This document shows positions 10,795 through 23,928 of a stretch of 64,000 bases of DNA, piece after piece (positions within the stretch are counted from its first letter, which is position 1; the number at the start of each line of letters is the position of its first letter). The stretch is taken from positions 1-64,000 of the forward strand of contig JAKUCV010006724.1 in assembly GCA_028386065.3 (NCBI GenBank), written 5' to 3'. Position numbers and translations under genes: made by a program. The DNA comes from Turnera subulata (Eukaryota; Streptophyta; Magnoliopsida; Malpighiales; Passifloraceae). The notes under the pieces are model-generated. The model was not told where the DNA came from. It was given only the letters and a program-made list of their open reading frames with translations, and made no database searches.

Positions 10795-13700
10795 CTAGTT
10801 GAAAGAGTTTGGCTTTTTGTATGTCATGCCAAAGCCCAATGGAAAGAGAGGGTCGTATGAATTTTCTCTGGGATTCATGGGCAGCTGCTGTACGCTTCTA
10901 AACCATGTAACTGGCAACTGACCACTAAAATCACAATCACCAAATATGACATCTGTAATGCCCTGTGCTTCTGTTCCAGGCAACCAGGCAGCCACAAGGC
11001 CATCAATCTTTTCCAAGAGCCATGGTTCTACAACCAAAGGTCTTCCAGATATCAGAATTGCCAATGTGGGGATTCTTTCCGCAACTGAGTTTATTACGTC
11101 AGTCCCATTGAAGGGGATCACAAGTTCTGAATTATCACCAGTGAATTCTGCATACGGACTTTCACCAACAGCTACAATGGCATAAGAAAAATCCAGGTTT
11201 GCTAGTGTGCTTGGTGATGGATGTTTCTCATAAATCACCTCGGTCTTCTCTCCCACTGCTTCTCTAATAGCATCCAAAATGGTTGTCCCTAAAACATGTA
11301 TGGTCCCATTAAGTATATACTTTTTCAGATAGTCATGACTTTACCAGCTAAACACTAAGAAGAATTGGTACTACGGTGTATACAACTTCCATGTAGTAAC
11401 AATTCCAGATGTGTTGTAAGACTGCTAAATTTGCTGATGAAACATTTTTTGGGAAATGATATGGGCCTGTGGTAGCATACAACAGAAAAGAGGGAGGGGA
11501 AAGCGTGATTTATGTCTATGTTTCTCCACACAGATAACAGGTTTCAAACTAACATGAAATTTAAGAGGTTAGACTGAAAAGGCGTGATAGTAAGCTATAT
11601 AACTGCATACCAATGGTGATTCTGCCACTAATCCCATGCCAGGCGATGGTCCATCCTCCGCACTGGTATCCTAGATCATCAGCATGTGTTCCAACAACAA
11701 GAATCCTTCTAGCATTTTTATCTAGTGGAAGAAAAGGTTTGCTTGGATCCTTCCCATTTTTCAAAAGAACCAAGGACTTGCGAACTGCTTCACGCGATAG
11801 TTCTCTATGTGGCTGCAGAAGAACAAAAAGATGCAAATATCTCAAGAAGACACTACTGTTTGTGACTCTGCGAGAAGGATTTTCTCAGTCAGTTGCTTAT
11901 ATCATCCTGGTCTCCACTTCTGATCTGAAGTTTGATCATTTCTTCTTTTGCTCAAAGAGTAGTAAGTTTATGCTAGAAACTATTGTGATATTGAATACCG
12001 CCTCGGATGGAATTTCCTATAACAGTGATGCATAATCTGATATTTGCAGCGTTTCCAAGTGTTGAAATTCAGTGATAGCATGTTGACAGCAGAAATTTTA
12101 GTTCAATTTTTAAAACCCAACATAACGAAAAATATGGTTAAATACATAATCTAAGTAGAAATCATACAAACAATGACTGAACTAATCAAGCACGAGAATG
12201 AATTAAAGTAGCAAATATGCAAGAGATTCTCAAAATGTACCTTGCAACCAACTACGTCCAGTAACGATCTATCGGCAAAGGGATATTCAAAGAGACCAGC
12301 AACGAACTTTACTCTCAGTATTCGTTCAACAGCATCATTGATTCTTGACATTGGTATCTCACCTGATTCAGCCAGAAATACCAGATCCTCCAGAAATCGG
12401 TCATGTTTATAACCCACCATTACCTGCAATATTTTTCTCACTCAGGACAGTTAAACATGAACTAAAGAAACAATTATACTTCTATGCATGTTAAAATTTA
12501 TTTTAATGACTACCATGTCAATTCCGGCATTAATAGCAGCAGAAATAGAGCGCTGATAGTTTGAACCAAAAGGTTTGCTAAGTCGTTCCAATCCTTCCCA
12601 GTCAGAAATCACAAAACCCTGCAACAAAACATTGTCTTGAGAAATATTACAACAATGTTTGGCTCATAAGCATGAAAAAGCTCTACAGTACTTGATAACA
12701 CAAACGCATTATTTCAAGAAAGCCTCATACACTTCCTTTGTAAGGGAAAAAAAAGAAAATATAAAGGAGAAATCCAAACAGAATTGTTTGAATGTTAGTA
12801 TGAGATGTATATGGCTGCCAATCAGGATAAACAAGTAAAGATTAACAAGTTGATTAACTCCAAACCAATATTTTGCAAACCGTTATGTTATTTCGATTAT
12901 CAGTTTCTGCACATTGAGAAAGGAAAGTATCAAAGTCATTTTAGGATATGCATAAAATTAAACAGCATCAGAAACTGTTACCTTAAAATCTAACTTATCT
13001 TTTAAAACTTTTGTAAGGAGAAAATGGTCAGCATGCAGTTGACGTCCATTCCAACTAGAATACGATGCCATAATAGTGGCAACACCATTTGCAATACAGT
13101 CAAAATATGGTGCCATATGGATCATCTCTAGATCTTCAAATGACAAAACAGTATTGCCCTCATTCAAACCCTTCTCAGTGCCCCCATCTCCAACAAAATG
13201 CTTAGCACATGCAACAACATTTTTTCTGAAATCAAGCAGGATAATGGAGAAACATTACCTATGGAATTGTGAGTGAATCATGTGGATGAAAATATTATGA
13301 AATCACATCATCCATACAGAAACGAAACTGACACTGTTGAACACAGAAGTCGGGATCAAGCTTGATATGCATCTAAGAGAACTCCAGACAGATTTCATAT
13401 GAATGAGAAAATAAAACCCAGCTACAGTTTTCTACAGTTAAACTTAAGCCTATATACCGACAGCATCATTGCCATTTCCTTGTTTTAGGACATGGATCTG
13501 ATGATGATATCAGAAAACTAAGTAATGTGCATTAAAACCTTGATAGCGAAGCATGCTATACATAATGTACCACCTTATATATAAGAAATTGCTAACCAAC
13601 ATATACAGAAGGAAGGTTCTCCATAGCTTAACATGGAGAGGAAATGATTGAAAATGTCAAAAAAGCTTTGCTCATGGGATCTAACTTCAAGTAAGAAGCA

Positions 13701-15289
13701 GTTTGTGTGCCCAAAATAAAGTGGGAATGAAACAGAAGAAAGCTTCTGTCTACCTTCCTGCAACAAAAGGATAACCATTGGGGTGTCCTTCAGGTGGCTT
13801 TCCCTGCAAACCTGTGATGATAGAGGTCATCTTTCTAACTATATCAGTATCTTCACTGTAACTCTCATAACTTCTTCCCCATCGAGGATCTCTGCATACC
13901 TGTTAGCAGTCATTACTGAAGATTAGCCAGCAAACTGTAGCTTTATAAGGATAGAATGGAGGGGATCGAGGGGGAAGACAAGGTAATAGACGAGAATTCA
14001 CTTCATTGTCAAAAATGTTTAATTGGAGGGAAGGGGAATGTGGATGAATTTTTCAACACTCCATAGTCATAAAAATGTCTCCCTCCTGAGGGAATGAGAG
14101 GAGGTTAATGATTTTATGAATTTTGTCTTTAAATGTCAAACTTCTCCCTTCAACCGAAAACTCTCATTCCATCTAATCTATTCAAACAAGATCAGATTAA
14201 AAGGAATAAAAGGGCAATAAAGATGACACATCAGTATTTTTCGGTGACAGTCCTGAAGCTAATGATACTGATGATTTAATAGGAAATATTGAGCTAGTGT
14301 ACACAGTCCCATCAGATTCTGGAATATAAATTTCTACCTAGTCAAGACATGTGGAAGAAATAATTAGAAGAAGTAGCTTTTGATTGCTCTACCGAGTTAC
14401 CATCAACTAGTTTTGGAGCTTGAAGCAAAAATAATAAGTTTTGGATCTTTTGATTGCTCTACCAAGTTATCCAACTGCGTTATTTTGTTTTTTTTAATGA
14501 ACAACTTACAGCAACACAGGGAGCAAAGGTATAATGAATGCCACTTGCTCTAACTTCAAGTGCTGTTGCAGCACCAATCCTTTGCATCAAATCCGCATCT
14601 CTGCACCACAAATTAAGCATCATTAATTAATTCACCGTCATTTAAAATCGAGTTATCCCTCAAACCAGCACACCACACCACACACAAGAAAAGGCAAGAA
14701 AAGAAGAAGCAACAGCACCTGGTAGCTCCAAGTCCAATGTTGTGAGGAAATATAGTGGCACCGTACACATTATTATTACCATGGACAGCATCACTCCCAT
14801 AAATGATGGGTATCCCGAGCCGCGACTTGAGAGCTAACCTTTGGAACCCATCAATCATATCCGCCCAATCAGACGAAAGTGCCCTCTCAAAAGGCGCACT
14901 GCCTCCCACGTTTAGCACACTCCCTGCAAGTAAGTAAGTGGGCAGTGTATGTATAAAAGGAAAGCGCAACAAGTGAATGACGAAATGCTCCACAGAACAG
15001 CAAAAATTGTTAAAATGAATGAACACAAGCAGAGACACATGTATGTATGTAAGTAAGTATGTATGTGGAAGATAATTAAAATTAAAGAAATAGTAGTAGT
15101 AGTAGTAGCAGTAGTACCGACGCCAACATCTTTGAGGTAGTGGGGAGTGACGGTGGTGCGTTCCATTTGGGTCATCTGAGCAACCTTCTCCTTTAAACTC
15201 ATTCTTGAAAGGAGGTCTTTTACGCGATCTTCTATGGGTGCTTTAGCATCTTTGTACAAGCAAGAACCAAATTCCTCATTTCCGCTCAT
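10795..15289 (-). CDS. GH3 beta-glucosidase / beta-glucan exohydrolase-like, 9 exons, 613 aa
   Basis: Exons, minus strand: 15118-15289, 14719-14923, 14510-14600, 13754-13899, 12982-13225, 12514-12618, 12241-12423, 11611-11812, 10795-11288. Together they give 1842 nt in frame with GT-AG introns. The protein is a retaining glycoside hydrolase family 3 enzyme, a family that removes glucose from beta-glucans or beta-glucosides. The (alpha/beta)8 domain carries [10 protein letters not shown], with nucleophile Asp at about residue 292. The second domain carries [11 protein letters not shown], with the acid/base Glu at about 497, as in barley exohydrolase ExoI. Also visible are [21 protein letters not shown] and [18 protein letters not shown]. 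The length fits the family. The start [18 protein letters not shown] has no signal peptide, unlike the secreted ExoI; this is either a leaderless clade or a missing upstream first exon. The substrate is not predictable. Confidence 0.93.
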
Positions 15290-16772
15290 TTTCTACCAAG
15301 ATTTTTTATTTTTTCTTTTTTTTTTTCGTTTTTTATTTTTGCTTCTGTGTGTGTGATTTATTGAAGAGGAAATGACAGGAAGTGAAACATGAAGTTATCT
15401 TGTTTTTTCTGTTTTTTGCGGCGGATAAGGGTCGTTGGACTGGTGGAGTCGAGGGAGGAGACTGGAGCGTTACAGCAAGTTAAATGCATTTTATTTTTAT
15501 CCACCCAACTTTGGTTTGGAAACAAACCGAGGACTTCAACCGAAGAATCCAGACCAATGTCAATGTGGTGGGGTTGGTCCAAATTTGGTTCGACTTCAGC
15601 CATGTCTCGAGTTCGAGTCTTTCATATATCCATAAAATGGGAGGACTATGCCTTTAGATGTACCAAAATTTCGTATTATGATCGAGATATGGACGTAGAG
15701 TGGATTGACCAATTAGATCGACTTCGTCGAGAGAGATACCATTGGGAGATTTACCTATCATAGGCAAACAACCCAATAGGATTAGTCGTCCAAAGGTAAA
15801 AAAAAAAAAAGCCTAATAGATTTTTGGCACTTAGAAACATCTCCCCTATTATTACAAATAAAAGCCCAACCCAAATAAACAAGCTTATTCATAAGCTTAT
15901 TTATGCCTAATTCTTCGCATCTCATGCTCCAAGCAGATTGGTCAGTTTTGAGACTTCTTTTGGTTCTGTAGAATAGGTTCCATTTTTTCTCTCCTTCATT
16001 GAACTATACCCCATTCAGACTCGGTCCATCCTTTATCAGCTTCTTGGTCTGGAATCTCCTAGTCAGCTCACCTAGTACATAAATTCCACTTGTATGTTGC
16101 CCTTTTCCAATGCCATCCAGCTCACATCAGCATCTTTTTGGAGCTTGGAGAGGGAGATGAACAGAATGTGATTTCCGTCATCAAGGAGCCTTTGAAGTAG
16201 TTTTTCCTTTAATGAATACAAAACCAATGATGAGTATGAATTGTTTAAGTAATCAATAGATTTTAATTAGTCATTACTTTTCTTGGACTCTAATTAATGT
16301 TCTTCATAATTTTTTTTTGGAATGAGGGTTTATATATTACGGTTATCTCTGAAGAATTTATATTTAATTTATAAAAGAATTTTTTGTTTTTATAATCTAT
16401 ACAAAGATAATTTTTAACTGGAATAGGTTAACGTGAATAGAGAATTATAGGAGACTGCATGTTATTATTAATTGATGGTTTTTAGAATCGGATATTCATT
16501 GGACTACAAGTTTTCAGATAGAAACTTGAAAGCCAAATTGGAGTGTTTCGTGAGTTAAGAGAGTAGTTGAGAGAGTCTCAGTCTTCGCCAGACCTTTTCA
16601 ATTTTTGTTCAGAACGGAAGAAAAAAACATAAAGAAGAAAGAAAGAAATTTTTTGGTATTACTAATAATTTTTTGTAATAAATGGGTGACAACTTTTTCT
16701 TTTGTCAAAGCAGAACTCAGAATTCACTAGACTTAAAGATATATAGCCGAACTTGGAGGACAAAGAGACAAT
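15290..16772. other. Intergenic region upstream of the GH3 gene
   Basis: AT-rich with short homopolymer runs (15305-15326, 15795-15810). The part next to 15290 should hold the GH3 promoter, but no clear TATA box or conserved element stands out. A 124-codon plus-strand open stretch (15389-15763) has no recognisable domain and I do not call it a gene. Confidence 0.5.
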
Positions 16773-19226
16773 TTAGTCAACAGTTTTGATATCTTGAGTG
16801 ATGTCTTGGATTTCATGGCTCCTCTTGTCGACATAGGAGGCAGCAGCAGTATCTGTGTCACCCTTATAGAACCTCTTCCATAGCCAATGTCTCTTCCAAA
16901 CCCTCTCGTTCATTTCATCGATAGGAACACCCTTCGTCTCAGGCAACAGGAAGATTGCAAAGAGAGCCATGGCAATGATCCATCCAGAGAACATGTAGAA
17001 AGTATAGGATTTCAGGTGGCAGAGCATGGTGAGGAATGCTTGTGCAATGAGGAAGGTACAGAACATGTTCATGCTCACAGCAAAGAAGAAACCGGCGTTT
17101 CTGGTCTCCAGTGGGAATATTTCACTGGGGACTAGCCAGCCTAGGGGACCCCATGACCACGCAAACCCCGACACGAATACGCAGATCAACACTAGCACAA
17201 CCTCTGCATAAAGCTTTGGCATGACATTGGTGGCGTGCAAATATTTCCCAAGAATTACTCCCATCGCAGTCTACCATATGAATCCAATCCAGGAATAAAG
17301 ACCAGTCAGTCAATGTCAACCAACATATAAAATATATCATTCAGGAACCAAAATAAAAAATTTTCAGGGTTAGTTAGTTTTTTTTTTTTTTTTTTCTCAC
17401 CTGTGCAATTAACATCTGACCACATCCTTCAATGAGAAGTCCTCTTCTCCCAAGTCTATCAACGCTAACAATTGCAATCAATGTGGCAACAACGTTGATG
17501 GAATCAGTGATTACAGCAGACAGTAGAGATGCATTACTGCCAATCCCCATGGTCTGGAACAGCACTGGGGCATAAAACATCACCACATTGATGCCAGTGA
17601 ATTGCTGGAAGACCTGCAAGATTGTGCCGCAGAAAAGCTGAGGGAAACTGGAAAGTTTCATCAGATTCCTGAAAGGGTGTTTGATTTGTTTAGCCACTTC
17701 CACGGCGCTCAGGATTTCAGAATATTCGACGCTCACATCATCAACACCTCTTATACGCCTTAGGACAGCCTTAGCTTTGTCCTTCTTTCCTCGCTCCATT
17801 AGGCTGGTCGGGGTCTCCTCGATGACTAGAGAACCCGCCAAAAGAATTAGCGCAGGCACAGCAGCCCCACCCAAGGAGTATCTCCAACCGTAAGGGTGCA
17901 CCTTTGATGTGCGGTAGTTAACTATATTTGCGATTAGGATGCCTATTGTGATCAGCAACTGAAAACAGATATTAAGCCCTCCTCTATACTTGGAGGGTGC
18001 AATTTCTGATATAAACAATGGTACTGCCTGCATTTGTTTCAATATATATATTTCCCATCAGTAATAAATTAAGATAATAAAGATCTGTCTTGCAAGTAAA
18101 GAGCCATATGTCATAGTCAAATAGAAAACTGAAAAGACAAAAAAAACTAGGAAAAAATAATCAAAAGTTGCTTCTTAATCCATCTTCTGTACCTGGTTTC
18201 CAAAACCAACACCAGCTCCCAGAAATATCCTTCCCAGAATTAACATGGCGAGATTCATAGCAAAAGCATTTAGAATGGCTCCAACAAGGAAGAAGACAGA
18301 CGCGGCTTGAATAGTTGGTTTTCGGCCAAACTTCTTGCAAAATATAGAGGCTGCAAAGCTAGCAACAATTGCTGCAAGATAGAGCGAAGAGGTGAAGAGT
18401 TGAAGAAACTGGTTATCATATTTGCAGTAGTTGTCTTCTCTTGCTTTGTGCTTCTTGACATAAACAGTAGGAAAGAATTTTATCAAGAAATCATCCATTG
18501 AAGTTACTCCTCCTGCACTCAAAAACGATCATTAATAATCAATATCAACGGTATGTTACCCTCCGTTTGGTATCATGGAATTGATTTCAATTCCAAGAAT
18601 TGAAATCAATTCCTTAGTTTGGTATAATTCTACTTCACTTAAAATAGGAATTGAATTCTATTTTTTATTTTTGGAGTAATATTTTGGTAATATTTCAAAT
18701 CCAACCAAAACCTATGGGATTTGGAATTCAATTCCATTGGATAAGTATTGGTATGTCTAAATGACAAAAATGACCCTATACTCTTATTTTAGTTTTTTTA
18801 GTAAAAGGACAACTTAAGTAATTTTAACAATTCAATTGATAATTTGATTTATACCAAACATTGGAATTGAATTCAATTCCTCATTATTAAAAGTATATCA
18901 AACATGGAAATTGATTTCATAATGAATTCTAATTCTAAATTTTTAATGATTTGAATTCAATTCCAATTCCAAATTGATACCAAACGGACTGTTAATCTAA
19001 AAGATCAATATTATCAATGTTATATTAATTAATAAATAAATAAATGAATAAATAAATAGAATGGTAATGGTAAATATAGATGTGTACACGTACCAGAAAT
19101 GCCAATGTCATAGCCGAACATGAGACCACCAAAGGCAGCAATGACGCTACAAACAATGACTTGAAAGGTGAGCTTGGCAGGGATTTCCTTCCCACCACCG
19201 GATTCAACAACTGAAAAGGGTGGCAT
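16773..19226 (-). CDS. STP-type hexose/H+ symporter, copy 1, 4 exons, 525 aa
   Basis: Exons, minus strand: 19094-19226, 18193-18512, 17401-18027, 16773-17270 (1578 nt, in frame). This is a major facilitator sugar porter of the plant sugar transport protein family, which moves monosaccharides with protons across the plasma membrane. Marks are [14 protein letters not shown] at the end of the first membrane segment, FGRKPT and DRLGRRGL loop motifs, [14 protein letters not shown], the cytosolic [11 protein letters not shown] loop, [19 protein letters not shown] and [13 protein letters not shown] near the C-terminus. Length and twelve-helix layout are normal. It is tandem with the gene at 20637-22765, with identical sizes for exons 2 (320 nt) and 3 (627 nt). 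Intron 1 holds a MITE. Sugar specificity cannot be read. Confidence 0.95.
18559..18989. mobile_element. MITE-like element in intron 1 of the first STP gene
   Basis: The ends form inverted repeats around TCCGTTTGGTAT, with AT-rich internal sequence full of GGAATTGAATTC-type palindromes. TGTTA flanks it on both sides (18554-18558, 18990-18994), a possible 5-bp target duplication. It has no coding capacity. The superfamily is unsure: the ends suggest hAT or PIF-like, but the duplication length fits neither cleanly. Confidence 0.6.
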
Positions 19227-20636
19227 GGCTTGACTTTGAATTGGTTTCGCTTTGCTTACTTAATTCGCTTAAAGCAGAGCGAGTACTTTTGTAGTAACTA
19301 ATAATTTTGTTAAAGGATGGTGGTAAATATATAGATGAGACATTTGAATTGGAAGCAGTTTAAATAGAAGAAGAAGCAGCACCAAATCTTAGTTTAATTA
19401 GAAGTTGGATTACTTCGAACTAGTTGACAATTCCTATCTTTATTTCCTGTATTCAATCTAGGGAAGATATTCCCAGATCTTACTCCTACTTGCTGGCACA
19501 ATATCCTGTTTTGATAATTTGTCCACCAAATATTATCCATTTATTCATTTCATTTGTACTGGTTTTGGGTCATCAGCGGATCACACTGGACGTTAAAGTC
19601 TCTAGTTAATGGGAGTTTCACCCACAGTAGGATGGGATATTTTTCCAACGAATCAATCTTGTTCTCGCCAGTACGTACTAACCAGTCAGGATTTAGTTAT
19701 CCTATTCAATGTCAATCGGTGGTAGGTATCCAAGTTTTAAGTTTATACATAATTTTAAAGGATATTTCCTCACCTTTCCCCAATGTAGTACACGTACACA
19801 CTGACACTAAGGAAGAATAGAATCCTAATATTGGAGAGACACTATGTAGATAAGTTATCTAAGGATGATGGATAAAGGATATTTCCTGATTGTAATACAA
19901 ACTGATATTGCTAAGGGCTGAATCCAAATATATGAGGATGAGTCATCTAATCTTGTTGGTTCATATATGGAAACCTGTAGTATAAAGATAAATTCCCTCT
20001 GTTGGATGGATGATGTGAACGACAACGCCGGAGGATCATTAATTCTAATTTTTCTTGGATGGGATGGGAAGGGATGTAGATGAAATGGGTTACTTCTTAA
20101 CTAGAATATGTGCATATCGCTTCGGATATATATTTGACTTTGCCTTGGAGTCGATATATGTACCAAGAGGCATCTGGTGATTTATCTCAAAACCACCAAA
20201 TAAGGAATCCTTAAAGAATATAGAAAATGAGAAAAGCTAAAACTCTAAAAAGAAAAGTGGAAAAGTTTGACTGGTTTAAATATAACTAGCTAGGAGACCT
20301 AATATTCACAAGACACAGTCTAAACTGGATTGAAATATATACTAAGGGATAGATGTATTAATTTTGTTATTATTAGTTTCTCTTTCAAATTTTCATTATT
20401 CAGTTGGACCCGATTTGCTGATAATGTGAGCAGAGAAGACACTTATTTTTATTAGCAGAAAGGAAACCATTTACAGAGAAACATTTTAACAGTTGTAGGG
20501 TAAAATAAAAGAGAATCTAATCAAAGAAAAGATGAATCTTCTAGCAAGATCAACCTATCTAAATAATTGGACATTTTCCAATTAATGGGACAGAGGTAAC
20601 TAAAATCATGTATCAGGACAAATAGCAAAACAGCCT
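19227..20636. other. Intergenic region between the tandem STP genes
   Basis: About 1.4 kb of AT-rich sequence. It should contain the promoter of the first STP gene and the 3' UTR of the second. I see no repeat, RNA gene or conserved motif in it. Confidence 0.5.
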
Positions 20637-22765
20637 TTATTCAATTGATTTTACTTCTTGAGGTTCATCTTGTAAGCTTTCCTGCTTTTTCTTGCCCGCT
20701 TCACATCCCTTGTAGTATCTCTTCCAAAACCAGTGCTTCTTCCACACTCTTTCAACCATTTCGTCAATTGGGATCCCCTTTGTCTCAGGGAGGAGGTAGA
20801 TGGCATAAAGGCACATGACAGCCAACAATCCACTATAGACGTAGAAAGTCCTGCTTCGCAGATGGCACAACATGGTGAGGAATGTCTGCGCAGTTATGAA
20901 GGTGAAAAGCATGTTTGTACTAACAGCAACAAAGAACCCAGCACTTCGAGTCTCCACTGGAAAGATCTCACTAGGAATTAACCAGCCTAAGGGCCCCCAG
21001 GACCAGGCAAAACCAGCCAAGAATAAACACACAAACCCAAGCACAACATCAGCGTATAACACTGGCATAAGACCTGTGGTGTGTAGATACATTCCCAGAA
21101 ATACTCCAATTCCAGCCTACAAAGAAGAAAACAAAACAACTAGTGGTCATAAACAATTTCCTCAAAGCAAGTTGTACATGATCAACTTGGTGTCATGTCA
21201 AAAAAGTATCTGTTTGATGGTGGTCAGTTGTTTTTGGCTTACCAGAGCAATACACATCTGAATGGCACCTTCAATAAGCAGTGCCTTTCTTCCAAGTCTA
21301 TCTACCAGAAACATAGAGACCACCGTGCAAACTGGTTTTACTGTGTTGGCAAAAACAGCAGATAACAGCGATGCCTTTTCACCAAGTCCCATTGTCAGAA
21401 AGAGGATCGGGGAATAGGCCAGGACAACACTGACGCCGGTGAACTGCTGGAAGATCTGAAGCAATGCGGTGGAGATTAGCTGAGGCCTATGAGAACGACT
21501 AAAGAGGTCCTTAAATGGGTGCTTCACTTGTTTGGACAATTCTACAGCATGTGAAATTTGTGCAAATTCCTCATCAACCGTGTCAACACCTCTAATCTTC
21601 TTCAAACTCTTCAAGGCTTCTTCTTTGTTTTCCCGGGCCAGTAGGCTTGTTGGAGTCTCCACGATCGCCAAGGAGCCAAGGAGGAGTACTACAGCTGGTA
21701 CCGCAGCACCACCCAGTGAGATTCTCCAGCCATAAGGTTCCAACTTGGATGTGCCATAATTGATCAAATTTGCACCAAGAATGCCAAGCGTGATCATTAA
21801 CTGGAAACAGATGTTAAGGCCTCCTCTATACCTGGGTGGTGCAATTTCTGATATAAATAGTGGCACTGCCTGGAATTAAGACGACAATGAAAAGCATAAA
21901 ATGCGAAACCCATATCAAATGTTACAAATCAGATTTAAACAAAGCATTCCCAAATGCATCATCAAATGTTAAAAGTCCCATCTCCCTTCTTCAAATGTTA
22001 AGAATTTTAATTGGAATGCATCAATTGCTAATTAAACCCCTCCCCATCTCAGATGAAGGGAGAAAAGCAAATACTAAACTCATCTGAATTTCGAATGTAG
22101 GGCGTAATTATTAATAAGGGTTTATTTACCAGGTTGCCGAATCCAACTCCAGTGCCCAGACAAAGCCGTCCACCAATCAACATCCCAACGTTCTGTGCAG
22201 CTGCATTCAAGATGGCTCCGGCGAGGAAGAAAAGAGAGGCAATCTGCATAGTACGTCTGCGCCCGTATCTCTTACAAACTAAAGAGGCGAAGAAGCTAGT
22301 TGTCATGGCTGCTAGGTGGAGGGAGGATGTGAAGAGCTGCAGCATTTCGTTGTTATATTTGCAATAGTTGTCTGATTTTGCTTCATGCTTCTTCACATAA
22401 ACACTAGGAAAAAACTTCTTCAGAAACATATCCATTCCCGTCACCCCTCCTGCAGCAGCAATTAGTTAGGGTGCTTGTTTTCTGGTCGCATCTTTCAAAT
22501 GTTTTGATCAAATAAATAACAAAACATTCATTCAGTTGTTCGTGCTTAGTCAAAAACATACATTACTACATTAGACAACCAGAAAGAAAGAAAGGAGAGG
22601 TTTGGGTTGGAATAGAAGACGTTATGTACCAGAAATACCAATGTCATAGCCAAACATAAGCCCACCAACGGCTGCAATAACGCTGCAGACCACAACCTGC
22701 AGAGTCAACTTGGCTGGCAAATTCCGACCACCACCACCAGTTTCGGCTGAACTTATGTCTTTCAT
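20637..22765 (-). CDS. STP-type hexose/H+ symporter, copy 2, 4 exons, 520 aa
   Basis: Exons, minus strand: 22630-22765, 22130-22449, 21243-21869, 20637-21116 (1563 nt, in frame). The start [20 protein letters not shown] is the first ATG consistent with the family's N-terminus. Sugar-porter marks: [95 protein letters not shown] and [13 protein letters not shown]. It is a tandem paralogue of the gene at 16773-19226, on the same strand about 1.4 kb away, with intron positions fully conserved but sequences clearly diverged. The duplication is thus old, and different expression or specificity is possible. The C-terminal tail ([20 protein letters not shown]) is charged and cytosolic. Confidence 0.95.
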
Positions 22766-23719
22766 GATGATCCCCAAAGAACTAACTAATTAAGACCAAG
22801 GCCACTGAAAAGAAACCAGCTTTGCTTTTCTATGGTTAGTGTTTTACTTGCACAAGACAATCCCAGGGGCTGGTCCCTTTCTTCTTCAAACATATCACTC
22901 CAAGATTAAGATCCAGCCGTAATACGCTAATATACAATCAGTTTTTTAACACGTCACCGACCCTATTTGAAAATCATTTGAAATGAATGATTTGATTAGG
23001 AGTTGTTTAGGTTTAGTTTTAGTCTTGTTTATTGTCGTTCGTACGCATAAAAATGGATAAAACTCTGGATATATTCCTGATCTGATCCCCAAATTATTAG
23101 CAGATGGTTTTAATTTTTATCTGTATTGGATAACAGACTAACAGAATTGGGAACTAAGATATACTTAAATTGAAGTGTATATCCTGTCCCCCCGGAGCAT
23201 TAGGAGCACCATGAAACTATTACTGAATCTCTCAATTTAGTCTAGAAGATTATATACTTTACTTTCATATCCTTTGATTCCTGAAATCTCTCTCAGTGGA
23301 ACAATTTTTGCAAATCCTAAGCCTTGGTACATCGAATAACTAAAATTTGGTGTGAGTGTAACTATTTTGTGTAAAAACTAAAAACTGTTCCAGTTCTAAT
23401 CCTTCAACATTTTTATATCATCCTTATTTTGTATTTATGGATTATTTGTCATTTGTTCTTCCCATATATGTCCGTACCAACTTTTCAGAAGGACGTTCTT
23501 CACTCTCTTTTTCCAAATTCAAAATGGGGATGTTTTTCACTCTTAGTATAACCAAGTTGCATTTTGCTTTCCCCACGCAGTACAACTTATTTGCTTATGG
23601 ATGCGCTCTCACCGCATTCACTCCTAGTATAATCTGGATATTTGTGATTTTCTTAAGTGATTTGAACAAAAAAATTCATTGATAATGTGTGATAATAATT
23701 ATTGTTCTCCTACAGTAGT
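22766..23719. other. Intergenic region upstream of the second STP gene
   Basis: AT-rich, with the promoter of the second STP gene expected near 22770-23100. No TATA box is convincing. It ends at the copia A target site ATTTT (23720-23724). Nothing else is recognised. Confidence 0.5.
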
Positions 23720-23724
23720 ATTTT

Positions 23725-23928
23725 TGTTGAAAATAATTTATTATGGAAGAAGATTAATTGAAGGAGATGGAGAAGGAAGAGATGAAATGGAAGAAGTGTT
23801 CTTCTGGCAAAACTTTTTCATTTCATTCTTGTTATTCTTGCCATTATATAGGTACAAAATGATGAAGGGGAGGTAGGTAGGTACAGGAAAAAAACATGAC
23901 ATCCACATTACATGTATTTTTCATAACA
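23725..23928 (-). mobile_element. 3' LTR of copia A (204 bp)
   Basis: It starts TG and ends CA, matches 40080-40281 closely, and is followed on the plus strand by CTCCCCCTTGGATGT, the complement of the polypurine tract. The short length is typical of copia LTRs. Confidence 0.88.

Noticed and set aside
15389..15763. 124-codon plus-strand frame upstream of the GH3 gene
   Set aside because: No recognisable motif and no coding-like pattern; could only be supported by transcripts.
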